Shown: positions 1-12,632, counted from the stretch's first letter. The stretch: 64,000 nucleotides of DNA from Parabacteroides sp. TM07-1AC (GCF_003480915.1 NZ_QUKD01000007.1:248001-312000), one strand, 5' to 3'. Notes: a model not told the origin generated them from the sequence alone. Numbers and translations are program-made.

Positions 1-3000
1 CATTGATAGCAGCTTCGTTCAACACCTTGGTTGTTTCCTGGAATGATGCAGCCGACATGAAGCTAGTTGTTTGCAGTGCAGCACGTGTAATACCCTGAAG
101 GATCTGATTGGCAGTAGCAGGAACAGCATCACGAACTTCTACAAGTTTCATGTCACGACGTTTCAGCATACTGTTTTCATCTCTCAACTTACGGGCAGTT
201 ACAATCTGACCAGCCTGTAATGTCTGAGAGTCTCCCGGATCCAAAACAACTTTCTTGCCCCAGATACGATCGTTTTCATCCATTACTTCCAGCTTATCAA
301 CAATCTGCTGTTCCAGGAAGCGAGTATCTCCCGGATCAACCACTTCTACCTTACGCATCATCTGACGAACGATAACTTCGAAGTGCTTATCGTTGATCTT
401 CACACCCTGCAGACGGTAAACATCCTGTACTTCGTTCACGATATATTCCTGAACAGCCGTCGGACCCTTAATTGCAAGGATATCCGAAGGAGTAGTAGCA
501 CCGTCAGACAACGGCATACCTGCACGAATATAGTCGTTTTCCTGAACCAAAAGTTGTTTTGACAGAGGCACCATGTACTTCTTCACTTCACCCAGCTTAG
601 AGGTTACAGTGATCTCGCGGTTACCACGTTTGATCTTACCGAAGCCAACCTCACCGTCGATTTCAGAAACGACAGCCGGGTTAGACGGGTTACGAGCTTC
701 AAACAACTCGGTAACACGGGGAAGACCACCGGTGATATCACCTGCCTTACCAACTGCACGCGGTATCTTAACAAGAACTTCACCGGCTTTCACCGAATCA
801 CCGTTCTCTTTAACTACGTGAGCGCCCAAAGGCAATGAATAGTTCTTCAGGTAATTTCCGTTTTCATCTACGATATGAGCAGCCGGAGCTTTTGTCTTAT
901 CTTTAGATTCGATAATGATCTTTTCCTTCAAACCTGTAGTTTCGTCACTTTCCACTTTGTAAGTAACACCTTCCACTACACTTTCGAATTCGATCTTACC
1001 GGAAACTTCCGATACGATAACGGCATTGAACGGATCCCATTCGATGATTACGTCACCCTTACTGATCTTGTCTCCATTGTTAAAGAACAACTTAGAACCG
1101 TAAGGTATATTGTGAGTCAGCAATACGATCTTCGTATTCGGATCAACGATACGCATTTCAGCCAGACGGCTTACAACAACCTGATACTTCTTTCCGGCAG
1201 TTGCATCGTCAGCATCTACTGCACGAAGTTCGTCAATTTCCAGGATACCATCGTATTTAGATGTAATGCTGTTTTCTGTTGCAATGTTAGAAGCGATACC
1301 ACCGACGTGGAATGTACGCAGTGTCAACTGTGTACCCGGCTCACCGATAGACTGGGCAGCGATAACTCCGACAACTTCACCTTTCTGAACCATGCGGCCT
1401 GTTGCCAGGTTACGACCGTAACACTTAGCACAAACACCTTTCTTCGATTCACAGGTAAGTACTGAACGGATTTCCACACTTTCAATCGGAGAATCCTGAA
1501 TCATCTTAGCGGCATCTTCGCGAATTTCTTCACCGGCAGCTACGATCAATTCACCAGTCAACGGATGCTGAATATCATGTACTGATACACGGCCAAGGAT
1601 ACGTTCGTACAGAGAAGCAATCACTTCTTCGTTATTCTTCAATTCTGTACAAATCAGACCACGCAATGTACCACAGTCTTCTTCATTAATAATCACATCA
1701 TGCGATACGTCTACCAGACGACGAGTCAGGTAACCAGCATCGGCAGTCTTCAAAGCGGTATCGGCCAAACCTTTACGAGCACCGTGGGTAGAGATAAAGT
1801 ACTCCAACACAGACAAACCTTCTTTAAAGTTTGAAAGGATCGGGTTTTCAATAATCTGACCACCTTCAGCACCACTCTTCTGCGGTTTTGCCATCAAACC
1901 ACGCATACCAGACAGCTGACGGATCTGTTCCTTAGAACCACGGGCTCCGGAGTCCATCATCATGTATACAGAGTTGAATCCGTCGTTATCAGCAGTCAAC
2001 TGCTTCATCAGGATATTAGACAACTTACTGTTGACATGTGTCCAGGTATCGATAATCTGGTTGTAACGTTCGTTGAAGGTAATGAAACCCATGCTATAGT
2101 TAGCCAGGATCTGTTCCACTTCATCGTAACCTTCTTTAACCAGTTCGTCTTTTTCAGGCGGGATAAGTACGTCGGCCAGATTAAACGACAGACCTCCCTT
2201 AAATGCCATATAGTATCCTAAGTTCTTAATATCATCCAGGAACTGAGCCGTACGAGCAACACCGCAAGTCTTGATTACCTTACCAATGATATCACGAAGT
2301 GCCTTCTTTCCCAGTACTTCATTGATGTAACCGACCTCGAAAGGAACAAATTCGTTCACCATCAAACGACCGACAGAAGTTTCGATCATTTTCTTTACAA
2401 GTTTTCCGTCTTCTTCTACGTTATCGACGTAAACCTTGATGGGTGCGTGTATATCTACTTTCTTTTCATTGTATGCGATAGTCGCTTCTTCCGGACCGTA
2501 GAATACGAGACCTTCTCCCAGCGTTCCCTTACGCATTTTAGTGATATAGTACAAACCAAGCACCATATCCTGTGAAGGAACGGTAATAGGCGCACCGTTA
2601 GCCGGGTTCAAAATATTGTGAGAAGCAAGCATCAACATCTGTGCTTCCAATACAGCCTCATTTCCTAAAGGCAAGTGAACAGCCATCTGGTCACCGTCGA
2701 AGTCGGCGTTGAATGCCGTACAAGCCAACGGGTGCAACTGGATAGCTTTACCTTCGATCAGTTTCGGCTGGAATGCCTGAATACCCAAACGGTGCAGTGT
2801 CGGTGCACGGTTCAGCAACACAGGGTGACCTTTCATTACATATTCCAGGATATCCCAAACAACCGGTTCTTTACGGTCAACGATCTTCTTTGCAGACTTA
2901 ACCGTTTTTACGATACCGCGTTCGATCAATTTACGGATAACGAAAGGTTTATAAAGTTCGGCTGCCATATTCTTCGGCAGACCGCACTCGTGCATCTTTA

Positions 3001-4111
3001 ATTCCGGACCTACAACGATAACCGAACGGGCAGAGTAGTCAACACGTTTACCCAACAAGTTCTGACGGAAACGGCCTTGTTTACCTTTCAAACTGTCGGA
3101 CAGTGACTTCAGCGGACGGTTAGCATCTGTCTTAACAGCACTCGATTTACGAGAGTTGTCGAACAGAGAGTCCACAGCTTCCTGAAGCATACGTTTTTCA
3201 TTACGTAAGATCACTTCCGGAGCCTTAATATCAATTAATCGTTTCAGACGGTTATTACGGATAATAACACGACGATACAAATCATTCAAGTCGGAGGTTG
3301 CGAAACGTCCACCATCCAGCGGAACCAACGGACGCAGTTCGGGAGGAATAACAGGAACAACCTTCACGATCATCCATTCTGGTTTGTTACGACCTCTGGA
3401 TGCACGGAAAGATTCAACCACCTGCAAACGTTTCAAAGCTTCGTTCTTACGTTGCTGTGAACCGTCTGTACTTGCACGGTGACGCAGTTCGTAAGACAGA
3501 GAATCCAGGTCCAGACGAGCCAGCAAATCATAAACGGCTTCAGCACCGATCTTTGCGATGAACTTGTTAGGATCTGTATCTTCCAGCATTTGGTTTTCCT
3601 TTGGCAGGTTATCCAGGATCTGCAGGTATTCTTCTTCCGAAAGCAGGTCTAATTCAGCAACAGTGTCTACACAACCCGGCTGAATAACCACATAACGTTC
3701 ATAATAAATGATAGAATCCAGTTTCTTGGTAGGCAAGCCTAACAGATACCCGATTTTGTTGGGTAGAGAACGGAAATACCAGATATGAGCGACAGGAACA
3801 ACCAAATGAATATGTCCCATACGTTCGCGACGCACTTTCTTCTCTGTAACTTCTACCCCGCAACGATCGCAGACAATACCTTTATAACGGATACGTTTGT
3901 ATTTTCCGCAATGACATTCGTAATCCTTGATCGGACCGAAAATACGTTCGCAGAAAAGACCGTCACGTTCAGGTTTGTACGTACGATAGTTAATCGTTTC
4001 CGGTTTCAACACTTCGCCGCTAGAGTTTTCAAGAATCTCTTCAGGAGAAGCCAGACCGATGGTTATTTTTGAAAAGTTACTCTTTATCTTGTTTTCTTTT
4101 CTAAAAGCCAT
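1..4111 (-). CDS. rpoC: DNA-directed RNA polymerase subunit beta' (partial, C-terminus beyond window)
   Basis: Catalytic subunit of RNA polymerase. About 1370 codons are visible from the ATG at 4111-4109 and the frame stays open to the window edge; Bacteroidetes RpoC is usually about 1420-1430 aa, so roughly the last 50 residues are missing. Seen: the N-terminal zinc site (Cys66, Cys68, Cys81, Cys84 in ECHCGKY...CDRCG), the active-site NADFDGD motif near residue 466 (around 2690-2712) that holds the catalytic Mg, and the second zinc-binding cluster with CAKCYG near residue 900 (around 1400-1450). It lies 74 nt downstream of rpoB in the same transcription unit. No frameshift seen. Confidence 0.98.
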   Translation of the reverse strand, partial: MAFRKENKIKSNFSKITIGLASPEEILENSSGEVLKPETINYRTYKPERDGLFCERIFGPIKDYECHCGKYKRIRYKGIVCDRCGVEVTEKKVRRERMGHIHLVVPVAHIWYFRSLPNKIGYLLGLPTKKLDSIIYYERYVVIQPGCVDTVAELDLLSEEEYLQILDNLPKENQMLEDTDPNKFIAKIGAEAVYDLLARLDLDSLSYELRHRASTDGSQQRKNEALKRLQVVESFRASRGRNKPEWMIVKVVPVIPPELRPLVPLDGGRFATSDLNDLYRRVIIRNNRLKRLIDIKAPEVILRNEKRMLQEAVDSLFDNSRKSSAVKTDANRPLKSLSDSLKGKQGRFRQNLLGKRVDYSARSVIVVGPELKMHECGLPKNMAAELYKPFVIRKLIERGIVKTVKSAKKIVDRKEPVVWDILEYVMKGHPVLLNRAPTLHRLGIQAFQPKLIEGKAIQLHPLACTAFNADFDGDQMAVHLPLGNEAVLEAQMLMLASHNILNPANGAPITVPSQDMVLGLYYITKMRKGTLGEGLVFYGPEEATIAYNEKKVDIHAPIKVYVDNVEEDGKLVKKMIETSVGRLMVNEFVPFEVGYINEVLGKKALRDIIGKVIKTCGVARTAQFLDDIKNLGYYMAFKGGLSFNLADVLIPPEKDELVKEGYDEVEQILANYSMGFITFNERYNQIIDTWTHVNSKLSNILMKQLTADNDGFNSVYMMMDSGARGSKEQIRQLSGMRGLMAKPQKSGAEGGQIIENPILSNFKEGLSVLEYFISTHGARKGLADTALKTADAGYLTRRLVDVSHDVIINEEDCGTLRGLICTELKNNEEVIASLYERILGRVSVHDIQHPLTGELIVAAGEEIREDAAKMIQDSPIESVEIRSVLTCESKKGVCAKCYGRNLATGRMVQKGEVVGVIAAQSIGEPGTQLTLRTFHVGGIASNIATENSITSKYDGILEIDELRAVDADDATAGKKYQVVVSRLAEMRIVDPNTKIVLLTHNIPYGSKLFFNNGDKISKGDVIIEWDPFNAVIVSEVSGKIEFESVVEGVTYKVESDETTGLKEKIIIESKDKTKAPAAHIVDENGNYLKNYSLPLGAHVVKENGDSVKAGEVLVKIPRAVGKAGDITGGLPRVTELFEARNPSNPAVVSEIDGEVGFGKIKRGNREITVTSKLGEVKKYMVPLSKQLLVQENDYIRAGMPLSDGATTPSDILAIKGPTAVQEYIVNEVQDVYRLQGVKINDKHFEVIVRQMMRKVEVVDPGDTRFLEQQIVDKLEVMDENDRIWGKKVVLDPGDSQTLQAGQIVTARKLRDENSMLKRRDMKLVEVRDAVPATANQILQGITRAALQTTSFMSAASFQETTKVLNEAAIN

Positions 4112-4185
4112 ATTGTTTATTTATAAAGAGTTATCAATAGATAAAGTAGATGAGCCGAAACCCACCTACTTATATTGTTGTTGAA

Positions 4186-7100
4186 TTAATCCAGAGTAAA
4201 GCTTAAACCTAAACCTCGCAGCTCGTGAAGCAATACATTCAGAGATTCCGGAATACCCGGTTGCGGCATCGGATCACCTTTTACAATAGCCTCGTAAGCT
4301 TTAGAACGTCCTACAACGTCATCAGACTTAATAGTAAGGATTTCCTGAAGAACATGTGCGGCACCGAAGGCTTCCAGTGCCCAAACTTCCATCTCTCCGA
4401 AACGCTGACCACCAAACTGAGCTTTACCACCCAGAGGCTGTTGAGTAATCAGAGAGTACGGACCGATTGAACGGGCATGCATCTTATCGTCAACCATGTG
4501 ACCCAGCTTCAGGAAGTAAGTAACACCTACTGTTGCCGGCTGGTCGAAACGCTCACCGGTTCCACCATCATACAGGTAAGATTTACCATACCGGGGAATA
4601 CCGGCTTTGTCAGTCATTTCATTCAAGTCATCCAAAGAAGCACCGTCGAAAATCGGAGTCGCAAACTTAACATCCATTGTTCTACCTGCCCAACCTAATA
4701 CAGCTTCAAAGATCTGTCCCAGGTTCATACGAGAAGGCACACCCAGTGGGTTCAAACAGATATCAACCGGAGTTCCGTCTTCCAGGAACGGCATATCTTC
4801 CTGACGAACGATCTTGGAAACAATACCCTTGTTACCGTGACGACCGGCCATCTTATCACCTACCTGAATCTTACGCTTCTTAGCAATATAAACTTTAGCC
4901 ATCTGAACAATACCAGTAGGCAGTTCATCACCGATAGTAAGGTCGAATTTCTTACGTCTCAGTTCAGCATCCAGTTCTTTATATTTCTTCAGATAGTTCA
5001 GGATAACCTGCTTGATAAGTTCGTTCTTATCTGCATCGGCAGTCCATTTACTTACCTGAACAGCATTATAATCCAAATCTTCCAGTGCTTTACGAGAGAA
5101 CTTGGCTCCCTTCGCAATCACTTCTGTATTCATATAGTCTTTGACACCCTGAGAAACTTTACCGTTAGTTAGAGTTAATAATTTCTCTACCAATAGATTT
5201 TTCAGGTCGGCCATCTTCATTTCGTATTCTTCATCCAACTTCGGAAGAATAGCCTTATCTGTCAATCTCGACTTACGTTTCTTAACAGCTTTAGAGAATA
5301 AAGCAGTATCGATAACAACACCACGAAGAGACGGAGTAGCTTTCAGTGAAGCATCCTTTACATCACCAGCCTTATCACCGAAGATTGCACGCAGCAATTT
5401 TTCTTCAGGAGAAGGATCTGATTCACCTTTCGGAGTAATCTTACCGATCAGAATATCACCCGGTTCGATGCGAGCACCTACACGAACGATACCTCTTTCA
5501 TCCAAATCCTTAGTAGCTTCTTCACTTACGTTAGGAATATCAGATGTCAGCTCTTCCATACCACGTTTTGTTTCACGCACTTCAAGAATATATTCATCCA
5601 CGTGAACAGAAGTAAAGAAGTCTTCACGAACCATACGTTCGTTCAGTACGATAGCATCCTCATAGTTGTAACCCTTCCAAGGCATATAAGCCACTTTCAC
5701 GTTACGTCCCAAAGCAAGTTCACCATTTTGTGTAGAATAACCTTCAGTAAGGATGTCTCCAGCTTTTACACGCTGACCTCGATGGCAGATCGGACGAAGG
5801 TCGACGGTCGTACTCTGGTTAGTCTTACGCCACTTCGGAATAACATATGTCTTAACCGCATCTTCGAAACTTACGAAATCTTCATCTTCAGTGCGGTCGT
5901 ATTTAATCTTGATACAAGTTGCATCTACAAATACAACTTCACCGTCACGTTCAGCCATGATCTGTGTACGTGAATCGCGGGCAACCTGTGCCTCGATACC
6001 TGTACCGACGATCGGAGCATCCGTACGCAACAAAGGAACTGCCTGGCGCATCATGTTAGATCCCATCAATGCACGGTTCGCATCATCATGTTCCAGGAAC
6101 GGAATCAAAGATGCAGCAATTGAAGCGATTTGCTGCGGAGCCACGTCCATCAAGTCTATTTCAGAAGGTGGCACAACAGGGAAGTCTGCTTCGAAACGGG
6201 CCTTTACTCTTTCAAGAATAAACTTGCCGTTTTCATCCAGCGGAGCATTACCCTGTGCAATAGTCATTTCCTCTTCTTCCTCCGCAGTGTAATATTGCAG
6301 GCTTTCGTTAGCAAAGTCAACCTGACCATTCACAACCTTACGATACGGAGTCGAAATGAACCCCAGATCATTGATCTTCGCATATACACACAAAGAAGAG
6401 ATCAAACCGATATTCGGTCCTTCAGGAGTTTCAATAGGACAAAGACGACCATAGTGTGTATAGTGAACGTCACGAACCTCGAATCCGGCACGCTCTCTTG
6501 ACAAACCACCCGGTCCAAGGGCAGACAGACGACGTTTGTGAGTAATCTCAGCCAACGGGTTTGTCTGGTCCATAAACTGCGACAAAGCATTTGTACCGAA
6601 GAATGAGTTAACGACAGAAGAAATAGTCTTCGCATTAATCAAATCGATCGGAGTAAATACTTCATTATCGCGAACGTTCATACGTTCACGTACAGTACGT
6701 GACATACGAGCCAGACCGATACCAAACTGGTTGTATAACTGTTCGCCTACAGTACGTACGCGACGGTTACTCAAGTGGTCGATATCATCCACAATAGCTT
6801 TCGAGTTGATCAACTCGATAAGATATTTGATGATCTCGATTATATCTTCTTTTGTTAAAACCTTTACATCATTGCTGGTAGTAAGGTTCAACTTTTTATT
6901 GATTCTGTAACGGCCTACTTCACCTAAATCATAACGTTTTTCAGAGAAGAACAGGTTCTGTATAACTTCACGGGCACTTGCTTCATCTGCAGGTTCTGCA
7001 TTACGCAACTGACGGTAAATATATAGTACAGCCTCTTTCTCAGAGTTACTCGGATCTTTCTGAAGCGTATTATAGATGATTGCATAATCTGAAAGATTCT

Positions 7101-7998
7101 GATCTTCGCGATGTAATAATACATTCTGCGTACCAGATTCCAAAATAGCTTCAATACTGTCGCTATCCAAAACCGACTCGCGGTCGATGATAACGTCATT
7201 ACGTTCAATAGAAACAACTTCGCCAGTATCTTCATCCACGAAATCCTCTACCCATGTTTTCAATACACGTGCAGCCAGCTTACGACCGATCAGTTTCTTC
7301 AGATTTGCTTTCGAAACTTTTACTTCTTCAGCCAGGTTAAAGATTTCAAGAATATCTTTATCGCTTTCAAAACCAATAGCTCTTAATAGGGTAGTTACAG
7401 GTAATTTCTTTTTACGGTCGATATAAGCATACATCACATTATTAATGTCTGTTGCAAATTCGATCCATGAGCCTTTGAACGGAATGATACGCGCTGAATA
7501 CAATTTTGTACCGTTAGCATGTGTACTCTGACCAAAGAATACACCCGGAGAACGGTGTAACTGTGAAACTACAACGCGTTCAGCACCATTTATCACAAAA
7601 GTACCACGTTCCGTCATATAAGGAATCGGGCCTAAATATACATCCTGGATAACAGTATCAAAATCTTCATGATCCGGGTCTGTACAATACAGTTTTAACT
7701 TTGCTTTTAAAGGCACACTATAGGTTAATCCACGCGCAATACATTCATCGATTGTATAACGGGGCGGATCGATATAGTAATCTAAGAACTCCAACACAAA
7801 GTTGTTTCTGGTATCTGCAATAGGGAAATTCTCTGCAAACACCTTATACAATCCCTCCTTCTTTCTCTTTTCAGGAGGTGTGTCAAGTTGAAGAAAGTCT
7901 TGGAATGACTTCAATTGAACTTCGAGAAAGTCCGGATACGGAAATTGATTCTTAATCGAAGCAAAATTAACTCTTTGGTTTTCAGCTGTTGAAGACAT
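4186..7998 (-). CDS. rpoB: DNA-directed RNA polymerase subunit beta
   Basis: 1270 aa, full length for Bacteroidetes RpoB. The rifampicin-binding region (around residues 480-545) reads [19 protein letters not shown], then [14 protein letters not shown], so the Asp, His and Ser positions most often changed in resistant mutants have the usual susceptible residues. [27 protein letters not shown] and, near the C-terminus, [20 protein letters not shown] are also present. It is second to last in the rplK-rplA-rplJ-rplL-rpoB-rpoC order. A strong hairpin in the 106 nt between rplL and rpoB probably sets polymerase expression below that of the ribosomal proteins. Confidence 0.99.
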   Translation of the reverse strand: MSSTAENQRVNFASIKNQFPYPDFLEVQLKSFQDFLQLDTPPEKRKKEGLYKVFAENFPIADTRNNFVLEFLDYYIDPPRYTIDECIARGLTYSVPLKAKLKLYCTDPDHEDFDTVIQDVYLGPIPYMTERGTFVINGAERVVVSQLHRSPGVFFGQSTHANGTKLYSARIIPFKGSWIEFATDINNVMYAYIDRKKKLPVTTLLRAIGFESDKDILEIFNLAEEVKVSKANLKKLIGRKLAARVLKTWVEDFVDEDTGEVVSIERNDVIIDRESVLDSDSIEAILESGTQNVLLHREDQNLSDYAIIYNTLQKDPSNSEKEAVLYIYRQLRNAEPADEASAREVIQNLFFSEKRYDLGEVGRYRINKKLNLTTSNDVKVLTKEDIIEIIKYLIELINSKAIVDDIDHLSNRRVRTVGEQLYNQFGIGLARMSRTVRERMNVRDNEVFTPIDLINAKTISSVVNSFFGTNALSQFMDQTNPLAEITHKRRLSALGPGGLSRERAGFEVRDVHYTHYGRLCPIETPEGPNIGLISSLCVYAKINDLGFISTPYRKVVNGQVDFANESLQYYTAEEEEEMTIAQGNAPLDENGKFILERVKARFEADFPVVPPSEIDLMDVAPQQIASIAASLIPFLEHDDANRALMGSNMMRQAVPLLRTDAPIVGTGIEAQVARDSRTQIMAERDGEVVFVDATCIKIKYDRTEDEDFVSFEDAVKTYVIPKWRKTNQSTTVDLRPICHRGQRVKAGDILTEGYSTQNGELALGRNVKVAYMPWKGYNYEDAIVLNERMVREDFFTSVHVDEYILEVRETKRGMEELTSDIPNVSEEATKDLDERGIVRVGARIEPGDILIGKITPKGESDPSPEEKLLRAIFGDKAGDVKDASLKATPSLRGVVIDTALFSKAVKKRKSRLTDKAILPKLDEEYEMKMADLKNLLVEKLLTLTNGKVSQGVKDYMNTEVIAKGAKFSRKALEDLDYNAVQVSKWTADADKNELIKQVILNYLKKYKELDAELRRKKFDLTIGDELPTGIVQMAKVYIAKKRKIQVGDKMAGRHGNKGIVSKIVRQEDMPFLEDGTPVDICLNPLGVPSRMNLGQIFEAVLGWAGRTMDVKFATPIFDGASLDDLNEMTDKAGIPRYGKSYLYDGGTGERFDQPATVGVTYFLKLGHMVDDKMHARSIGPYSLITQQPLGGKAQFGGQRFGEMEVWALEAFGAAHVLQEILTIKSDDVVGRSKAYEAIVKGDPMPQPGIPESLNVLLHELRGLGLSFTLD

Positions 7999-8035
7999 CT
8001 AGTAAGGAATTTATTGAACTTATTGAAATTATAGA

Positions 8036-8076
8036 CACAAAAAGGTTAAGAATCCCCTTTAGGGAGACTCTTAACC
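8036..8076 (-). terminator. rplL-rpoB intergenic attenuator hairpin
   Basis: On the minus strand an interrupted stem (GGTTAAGA pairing with TCTTAACC, inner CCC/GGG pairs) has a four-base TAAA loop and is followed by CCTTTTTG. A shorter CCTGG/CCAGG hairpin lies just upstream (about 8082-8095). It has the shape of a factor-independent terminator but sits inside an operon, so partial read-through (attenuation) or RNA processing is inferred. In E. coli the same gap holds an attenuator and an RNase III site. Confidence 0.75.
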
Positions 8077-8104
8077 AAATCACCTGGAAACCAGGTTATA
8101 AATA

Positions 8105-8482
8105 CTATTTAAGCTCAACTTCAGCTCCAGCTTCTTCCAGCTGTTTCTTTAATCCTTCAGCATCAGCTTTAGCGATTCCTTCTTTAATTGCGCTAGGAGC
8201 ACCATCAACTAAATCTTTAGCTTCTTTCAAACCAAGACCAGTTAATTCTTTTACTGCCTTAACAACAGCCAATTTATTAGCACCAGCTGCTTTCAATACA
8301 ACATCGAAAGATGTTTTTTCTTCTTCTGCAGCAGCAGCGCCACCAGCAGCAGGACCAGCAACAGCAACAGCTGCAGCAGCAGGTTCGATACCATATTCTT
8401 CTTTAAGGATTGTAGCCAGTTCGCTTACTTCTTTTACGGTCAGGTTTACTAATTGTTCTGCAAAAGCTTTCAAATCTGCCAT
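8105..8482 (-). CDS. rplL: 50S ribosomal protein L7/L12
   Basis: 125 aa stalk protein of the large subunit. The N-terminal dimerisation helices (about residues 1-35) lead into an Ala/Gly/Pro-rich hinge (about 36-56, [20 protein letters not shown]) and the conserved C-terminal factor-binding domain ([30 protein letters not shown]). The length is normal. It follows rplJ by 44 nt and precedes the rplL-rpoB attenuator. It recruits translation factors such as EF-Tu and EF-G to the ribosome. Confidence 0.99.
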   Translation of the reverse strand: MADLKAFAEQLVNLTVKEVSELATILKEEYGIEPAAAAVAVAGPAAGGAAAAEEEKTSFDVVLKAAGANKLAVVKAVKELTGLGLKEAKDLVDGAPSAIKEGIAKADAEGLKKQLEEAGAEVELK

Positions 8483-8526
8483 TTTTGTATGATTTAAATG
8501 ATTGTTTACTGTAAAATATTAAATAA

Positions 8527-9057
8527 TTATCTTTCTTCCAAAGTCTTCAACAGACCATGGATAGTTTGTCCTGATGACTGAAGAGCAGAGATAACGTTCT
8601 TCGCCGGAGATTGCAACAATGCAATAACATCGCCGATAAGTTCGTTTTTGCTCTTGATATTTACAAGGGCTTCCAGGTTTTCAGCACCGACATAAAAACT
8701 TTCCTGTACATAGGCAGCTTTCAATACCGGTTTAGCTATTTCGCCTTTCTTTGCACCTTTAGTAAATTCTTTGATCAGACGAGCAGGAGCATTCGCTGTT
8801 TGTGAAAACATAACAGCTGTATTGCCTTTCAAAGCAATCTGCAGCGGTGAAAAATCACCTTCTACATTTTCCAGTGCTTTTTTAAGCAAGTTGTTCTTTA
8901 CAACAACCAACTTTACGTCCTGTTTGAAACATTCTCTTCTCAATTTGCTTGTCTTCTCAGCATTCAATGCTTCGATATCAGTCAAATAGAAATTAGGATA
9001 TTCCTTTACAGTTTCTGTAAGCTGGCTTATTACTATGCCTTTATCTTCCTTTTTCAT
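8527..9057 (-). CDS. rplJ: 50S ribosomal protein L10
   Basis: 176 aa. L10 anchors L7/L12 dimers on the large subunit. The N-terminal rRNA-binding domain contains VVVKNNLLKKALE, and the C-terminal helical spine that binds L12 includes SALQSSGQTIHGLLKTLEER. It is 16 nt downstream of rplA and 44 nt upstream of rplL. In E. coli the L10-L12 complex represses its own mRNA; whether that occurs here cannot be read from so short a spacer. Confidence 0.98.
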   Translation of the reverse strand: MKKEDKGIVISQLTETVKEYPNFYLTDIEALNAEKTSKLRRECFKQDVKLVVVKNNLLKKALENVEGDFSPLQIALKGNTAVMFSQTANAPARLIKEFTKGAKKGEIAKPVLKAAYVQESFYVGAENLEALVNIKSKNELIGDVIALLQSPAKNVISALQSSGQTIHGLLKTLEER

Positions 9058-9073
9058 TGTGCAATAATTTTAA

Positions 9074-9772
9074 TTAGTTTTCTTCAACTGATTTCGGGTC
9101 AATTTTAATACCCGCGCTCATTGTACTTGAAAGATAAATGCTCTTTATATATGTGCCTTTAGCTGCAGACGGTTTCAACTTCAAAAGAGTTGAAATAAAT
9201 TCCTTAGCGTTGTCACGAATCTGATCGGCATTGAAAGATACCTTTCCGATTGATGTATGAACGATACCGGATTTGTCTACTTTAAAGTCGATCTTACCTT
9301 GCTTAACTTCCTTCACTGCATTGCCGATCTCATTGGTAACCGTACCACTCTTAGGGTTAGGCATCAGACCACGAGGACCTAATACGCGACCTAAAGCACC
9401 GATCTTACCCATGATTGAAGGCATAGTGATGATAACGTCAATATCAGTCCAACCACCTTTAATCTTATCGATATACTCATCCAAGCCAACATAGTCAGCT
9501 CCAGCAGCAGTTGCTTCAGCTTCCTTGTCCGGCGTACATAATGCGAGAACCCTAACCTGCTTACCAGTTCCGTGAGGCAGTGAAACAACACCTCTCACCA
9601 TTTGGTTAGCCTTACGAGGATCAACACCTAAACGAACATCCACATCTACTGATGCATCAAACTTAGAAGTAGTAATTTCTTTTACTAATGCTGATGCTTC
9701 CTTCAATGTATATGCTTTCCCAGCTTCAATCTTGCCTAAAGCTAACTTTTGATTTTTTGTCAGTTTACTCAT
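9074..9772 (-). CDS. rplA: 50S ribosomal protein L1
   Basis: 232 aa, the usual length for bacterial L1. Family segments include [18 protein letters not shown] and [20 protein letters not shown]1 forms the mobile stalk at the E site and in other bacteria represses translation of its own rplK-rplA mRNA. The start ATG is 15 nt from the rplK stop, consistent with translational coupling. Confidence 0.99.
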   Translation of the reverse strand: MSKLTKNQKLALGKIEAGKAYTLKEASALVKEITTSKFDASVDVDVRLGVDPRKANQMVRGVVSLPHGTGKQVRVLALCTPDKEAEATAAGADYVGLDEYIDKIKGGWTDIDVIITMPSIMGKIGALGRVLGPRGLMPNPKSGTVTNEIGNAVKEVKQGKIDFKVDKSGIVHTSIGKVSFNADQIRDNAKEFISTLLKLKPSAAKGTYIKSIYLSSTMSAGIKIDPKSVEEN

Positions 9773-9787
9773 TTCAATTGAAGTTTA

Positions 9788-10231
9788 TTAATTATTACCC
9801 GGGAATGTCCCTTTAACTGTGATACCCATACTTCTAGCTGTTCCGGCAACCATTCGCATGGCAGCTTCAACAGTAAAACAGTTCAAGTCGACCAATTTGT
9901 CCTCTGCAATAGTTTTTACCTGATCCCAAGAGATTTCAGCAATCTTCTTACGATTCGGCTCAGCAGAACCACTCTTCTGTTTGGAAGCTTCCAATAACTG
10001 GATAGCAACAGGAGGGGTTTTAACGACAAAGTCGAAAGACTTATCAGCATAATAAGTAATTACCACAGGTAATATCTTACCAGCCTTGTCTTGGGTTCTG
10101 GCATTAAATTGCTTGCAAAACTCCATAATATTAATACCCTTAGAACCTAAGGCAGGTCCTACTGGGGGAGAAGGGTTTGCTGCTCCTCCTTTAATCTGCA
10201 ATTTGATTTGTCCAGCAACTTCTTTAGCCAT
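9788..10231 (-). CDS. rplK: 50S ribosomal protein L11
   Basis: 147 aa, typical length. Starts [22 protein letters not shown] and contains [20 protein letters not shown] (N-terminal domain, around residues 22-41) and the C-terminal rRNA-binding segment ending [13 protein letters not shown]11 binds the GTPase-associated centre of 23S rRNA. It is 63 nt downstream of nusG. Confidence 0.99.
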   Translation of the reverse strand: MAKEVAGQIKLQIKGGAANPSPPVGPALGSKGINIMEFCKQFNARTQDKAGKILPVVITYYADKSFDFVVKTPPVAIQLLEASKQKSGSAEPNRKKIAEISWDQVKTIAEDKLVDLNCFTVEAAMRMVAGTARSMGITVKGTFPGNN

Positions 10232-10294
10232 TTTTCTAAAATTTAGATATATAACATCAATAACAGAAAGAAAACACTTCTCGTAACAAAAGCG

Positions 10295-10837
10295 TTACTC
10301 TTTCTCAACTTGCATATAGCCCAACTCAAGCGGTGTTTTACGCCCGAAGACTTTTACCATCACTTTGAGTTTCTTTTTCTCGGCGTTGACTTCTTCGATT
10401 ACACCCGTGAAACCGCTGAACGGTCCAAAAGTGATCTTCACACTCTCACCAACATAAAATTGGATATCCAGTTCTTCCTGCTGATCCTGCAATTCGTCAA
10501 CCGTACCTAAAATACGGCTTACTTCTGAAGGACGCAACGGAACAGGGTTATCAGACCCACCCAAAAATCCAATTACATTGGGAATGTTTCTCAATCGATG
10601 AGCGACTTCTCCAACCAATGCAGCCTCTACCAAAACATAACCCGGTAAGTAAGCTCTTTCTTTCATCACTTTCTTACCATTACGTACAGTAAAAGTTTTC
10701 TCCGTAGGAATCAAAACCTGGTTGACATATTCACCCAGATCCGTATTCTTCAACTCAGCCTCGAGATATTCCCTGACTTTATTCTCCTTACCACTGATGG
10801 CACGCAGAACATAAAATTTCTTTTGGATATCAGACAT
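10295..10837 (-). CDS. nusG: Transcription termination/antitermination factor NusG
   Basis: 180 aa. The N-terminal NGN domain (about 1-115) binds the polymerase clamp and includes GYVLVEA; the C-terminal KOW domain (about 125-180) contains GESVKITFGPFSGFTGVIEE. NusG links RNA polymerase to Rho or to the ribosome. It begins 12 nt after secE, the standard secE-nusG pair, just ahead of the ribosomal protein genes. No insertions such as those of loader-type NusG paralogs are seen. Confidence 0.98.
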   Translation of the reverse strand: MSDIQKKFYVLRAISGKENKVREYLEAELKNTDLGEYVNQVLIPTEKTFTVRNGKKVMKERAYLPGYVLVEAALVGEVAHRLRNIPNVIGFLGGSDNPVPLRPSEVSRILGTVDELQDQQEELDIQFYVGESVKITFGPFSGFTGVIEEVNAEKKKLKVMVKVFGRKTPLELGYMQVEKE

Positions 10838-10849
10838 ATCTAAAACTGA

Positions 10850-11044
10850 TTAAAAGATTTTCTCGTAGAAGAAACGCATTACGCTTTCGAAGCCTAAGTC
10901 TACAACAAAGATTACTGCTGCGATTATAAGGGAAGCAAACATAACAACCACAGCACTATTGGAAAGCTCTGTTCTAGTAGGCCAAGAAACTTTATAAACA
11001 AGTTCGTTATAAGATTCCTTAATATAAGTAATTATCTTTTTCAT
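10850..11044 (-). CDS. secE: Preprotein translocase subunit SecE
   Basis: 64 aa, the short single-membrane-span form of SecE. An amphipathic N-terminal segment (IKESYNELVYKVSWPTRTEL) precedes one transmembrane helix (about residues 29-52, SAVVVMFASLIIAAVIFVVD). SecE clamps SecY in the inner-membrane translocon. It lies between tRNA-Trp and nusG, the usual bacterial position. Confidence 0.97.
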   Translation of the reverse strand: MKKIITYIKESYNELVYKVSWPTRTELSNSAVVVMFASLIIAAVIFVVDLGFESVMRFFYEKIF

Positions 11045-11063
11045 CGAATCTATAGATTTTTAG

Positions 11064-11136
11064 CACGGAACGAGAGGCTCGAACTCCCGACACCTGGTTT
11101 TGGAGACCAGTGCTCTACCAACTGAGCTAGTTCCGT
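11064..11136 (-). tRNA. tRNA-Trp (CCA anticodon)
   Basis: 73 nt cloverleaf. Acceptor ACGGAAC pairs with GTTCCGT and the discriminator is G. The anticodon loop CTCCAAA gives CCA (Trp); the T arm reads GGGAG-TTCGAGC-CTCTC. The 3' CCA is not encoded. It lies between tuf and secE. Confidence 0.98.
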
Positions 11137-11166
11137 AAAATAGCCAGTCTTGTTACAGACTGGCTA
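11137..11166 (-). terminator. Terminator-like hairpin after tuf
   Basis: TAGCCAGTCT and AGACTGGCTA form a perfect 10-bp stem around a 6-nt loop, followed on the minus strand by TTTTA. It sits between the tuf stop and tRNA-Trp, so it either ends part of the tuf transcripts or marks a processing point before tRNA-Trp-secE-nusG. Confidence 0.75.
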
Positions 11167-11185
11167 CGATTATTTGTTTTTTGAA

Positions 11186-12373
11186 TTAGTTTTCTAATTC
11201 TGTGATCTGACCAGCACCTACTGTACGTCCACCTTCGCGGATAGCGAAACGAAGACCAACGTTGCAAGCAACCGGATAAATCAGCTCAACGTCGATTGTT
11301 ACGTTATCACCAGGCATTACCATTTCAGTTCCTTCCGGAAGAGTGATTTCACCTGTTACGTCCAATGTACGGATGTAGAACTGAGGACGGTATTTGTTGT
11401 GGAACGGAGTGTGACGTCCACCTTCTTCTTTCTTCAGGATATAAACCTCAGCTTTGAAACGAGAGTGTTCTTTAACCTGACCCGGGTGGCAGATAACCAT
11501 ACCACGTTTGATTTCGTTCTTGTCGATACCACGCAGCAACAGACCTACATTGTCACCAGCTTCACCCTGATCCAACAGTTTGCGGAACATTTCAACACCT
11601 GTAACAACAGATTTCTTACCGTCAGCACCCAAACCGATGATCTGAACTTCTTCACCAACTTTTACGATACCTGTTTCGATACGACCTGTAGCAACAGTAC
11701 CACGACCTGTAATAGAGAACACGTCTTCAACCGGCATCAAGAAAGGTTTGTCAACTTCACGCGGAGGCAGCGGAATCCAAGTATCGCAAGCTTCCATCAG
11801 TTCCATTACTTTATCTTCCCATTTTGCATCACCGTTCAATGCACCCAAAGCAGAACCACGGATGATCGGAGTGTTGTCGCCGTCGAAATCATAGAAAGAA
11901 AGTAATTCTCTCATTTCCATTTCAACCAATTCCAACATTTCTTCGTCGTCAACCATGTCGCATTTGTTCATGAATACAACCAGTCTCGGTACGTTTACCT
12001 GACGAGCCAACAGGATGTGTTCGCGAGTCTGAGGCATAGGACCATCAGTTGCAGCAACTACGATGATAGCACCGTCCATCTGAGCAGCACCAGTAACCAT
12101 GTTCTTTACGTAGTCGGCGTGACCCGGACAGTCTACGTGAGCATAGTGACGGTTTGCAGTCGAATACTCTACGTGAGAAGTGTTAATAGTAATACCTCTT
12201 TCTTTTTCTTCAGGAGCGTTGTCGATAGAATCGAATGAACGCAGTTCTGAAAGACCTTTCTTTGCCAATACTGTTGTGATAGCAGCTGTCAAAGTTGTTT
12301 TACCGTGGTCAACGTGACCAATCGTACCAATGTTCACATGTGGTTTCGATCTGTCAAATTTCTCTTTTGCCAT
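11186..12373 (-). CDS. tuf: Elongation factor Tu
   Basis: 395 aa GTPase that delivers aminoacyl-tRNA to the ribosome. G1 is [10 protein letters not shown] (about residues 19-28), G3 is [13 protein letters not shown]4 is NKCD and the SALGAL segment follows. Domains II and III are complete, ending [14 protein letters not shown]. It lies directly downstream of four tRNA genes and upstream of tRNA-Trp-secE, the usual Bacteroidetes tRNA-tuf cluster. Confidence 0.99.
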   Translation of the reverse strand: MAKEKFDRSKPHVNIGTIGHVDHGKTTLTAAITTVLAKKGLSELRSFDSIDNAPEEKERGITINTSHVEYSTANRHYAHVDCPGHADYVKNMVTGAAQMDGAIIVVAATDGPMPQTREHILLARQVNVPRLVVFMNKCDMVDDEEMLELVEMEMRELLSFYDFDGDNTPIIRGSALGALNGDAKWEDKVMELMEACDTWIPLPPREVDKPFLMPVEDVFSITGRGTVATGRIETGIVKVGEEVQIIGLGADGKKSVVTGVEMFRKLLDQGEAGDNVGLLLRGIDKNEIKRGMVICHPGQVKEHSRFKAEVYILKKEEGGRHTPFHNKYRPQFYIRTLDVTGEITLPEGTEMVMPGDNVTIDVELIYPVACNVGLRFAIREGGRTVGAGQITELEN

Positions 12374-12425
12374 AACTTAATTGTTCTTTATTTGATTAAT
12401 GATCATGTTCTAAATTCATCATTTG

Positions 12426-12497
<72 letters not shown>

Positions 12498-12508
12498 GAA
12501 ATAAAAAG

Positions 12509-12581
12509 AGCGGAAGACGGGGCTCAAACCCGCGACCCTCAGCTTGGAAGGCTAATGCTCTATCAACTGAGCTACTTCCGC
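12509..12581 (-). tRNA. tRNA-Gly (TCC anticodon)
   Basis: 73 nt. Acceptor GCGGAAG/CTTCCGC pairs perfectly, discriminator T. The anticodon loop CTTCCAA gives TCC (Gly). CCA is not encoded. It lies 11 nt from the neighbouring tRNA-Thr gene. Confidence 0.97.
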
Positions 12582-12632
12582 AATTTTAATTCTTTCACGA
12601 ACCAATCTGCTTTTTAGATTGTTCCTTAGTTG

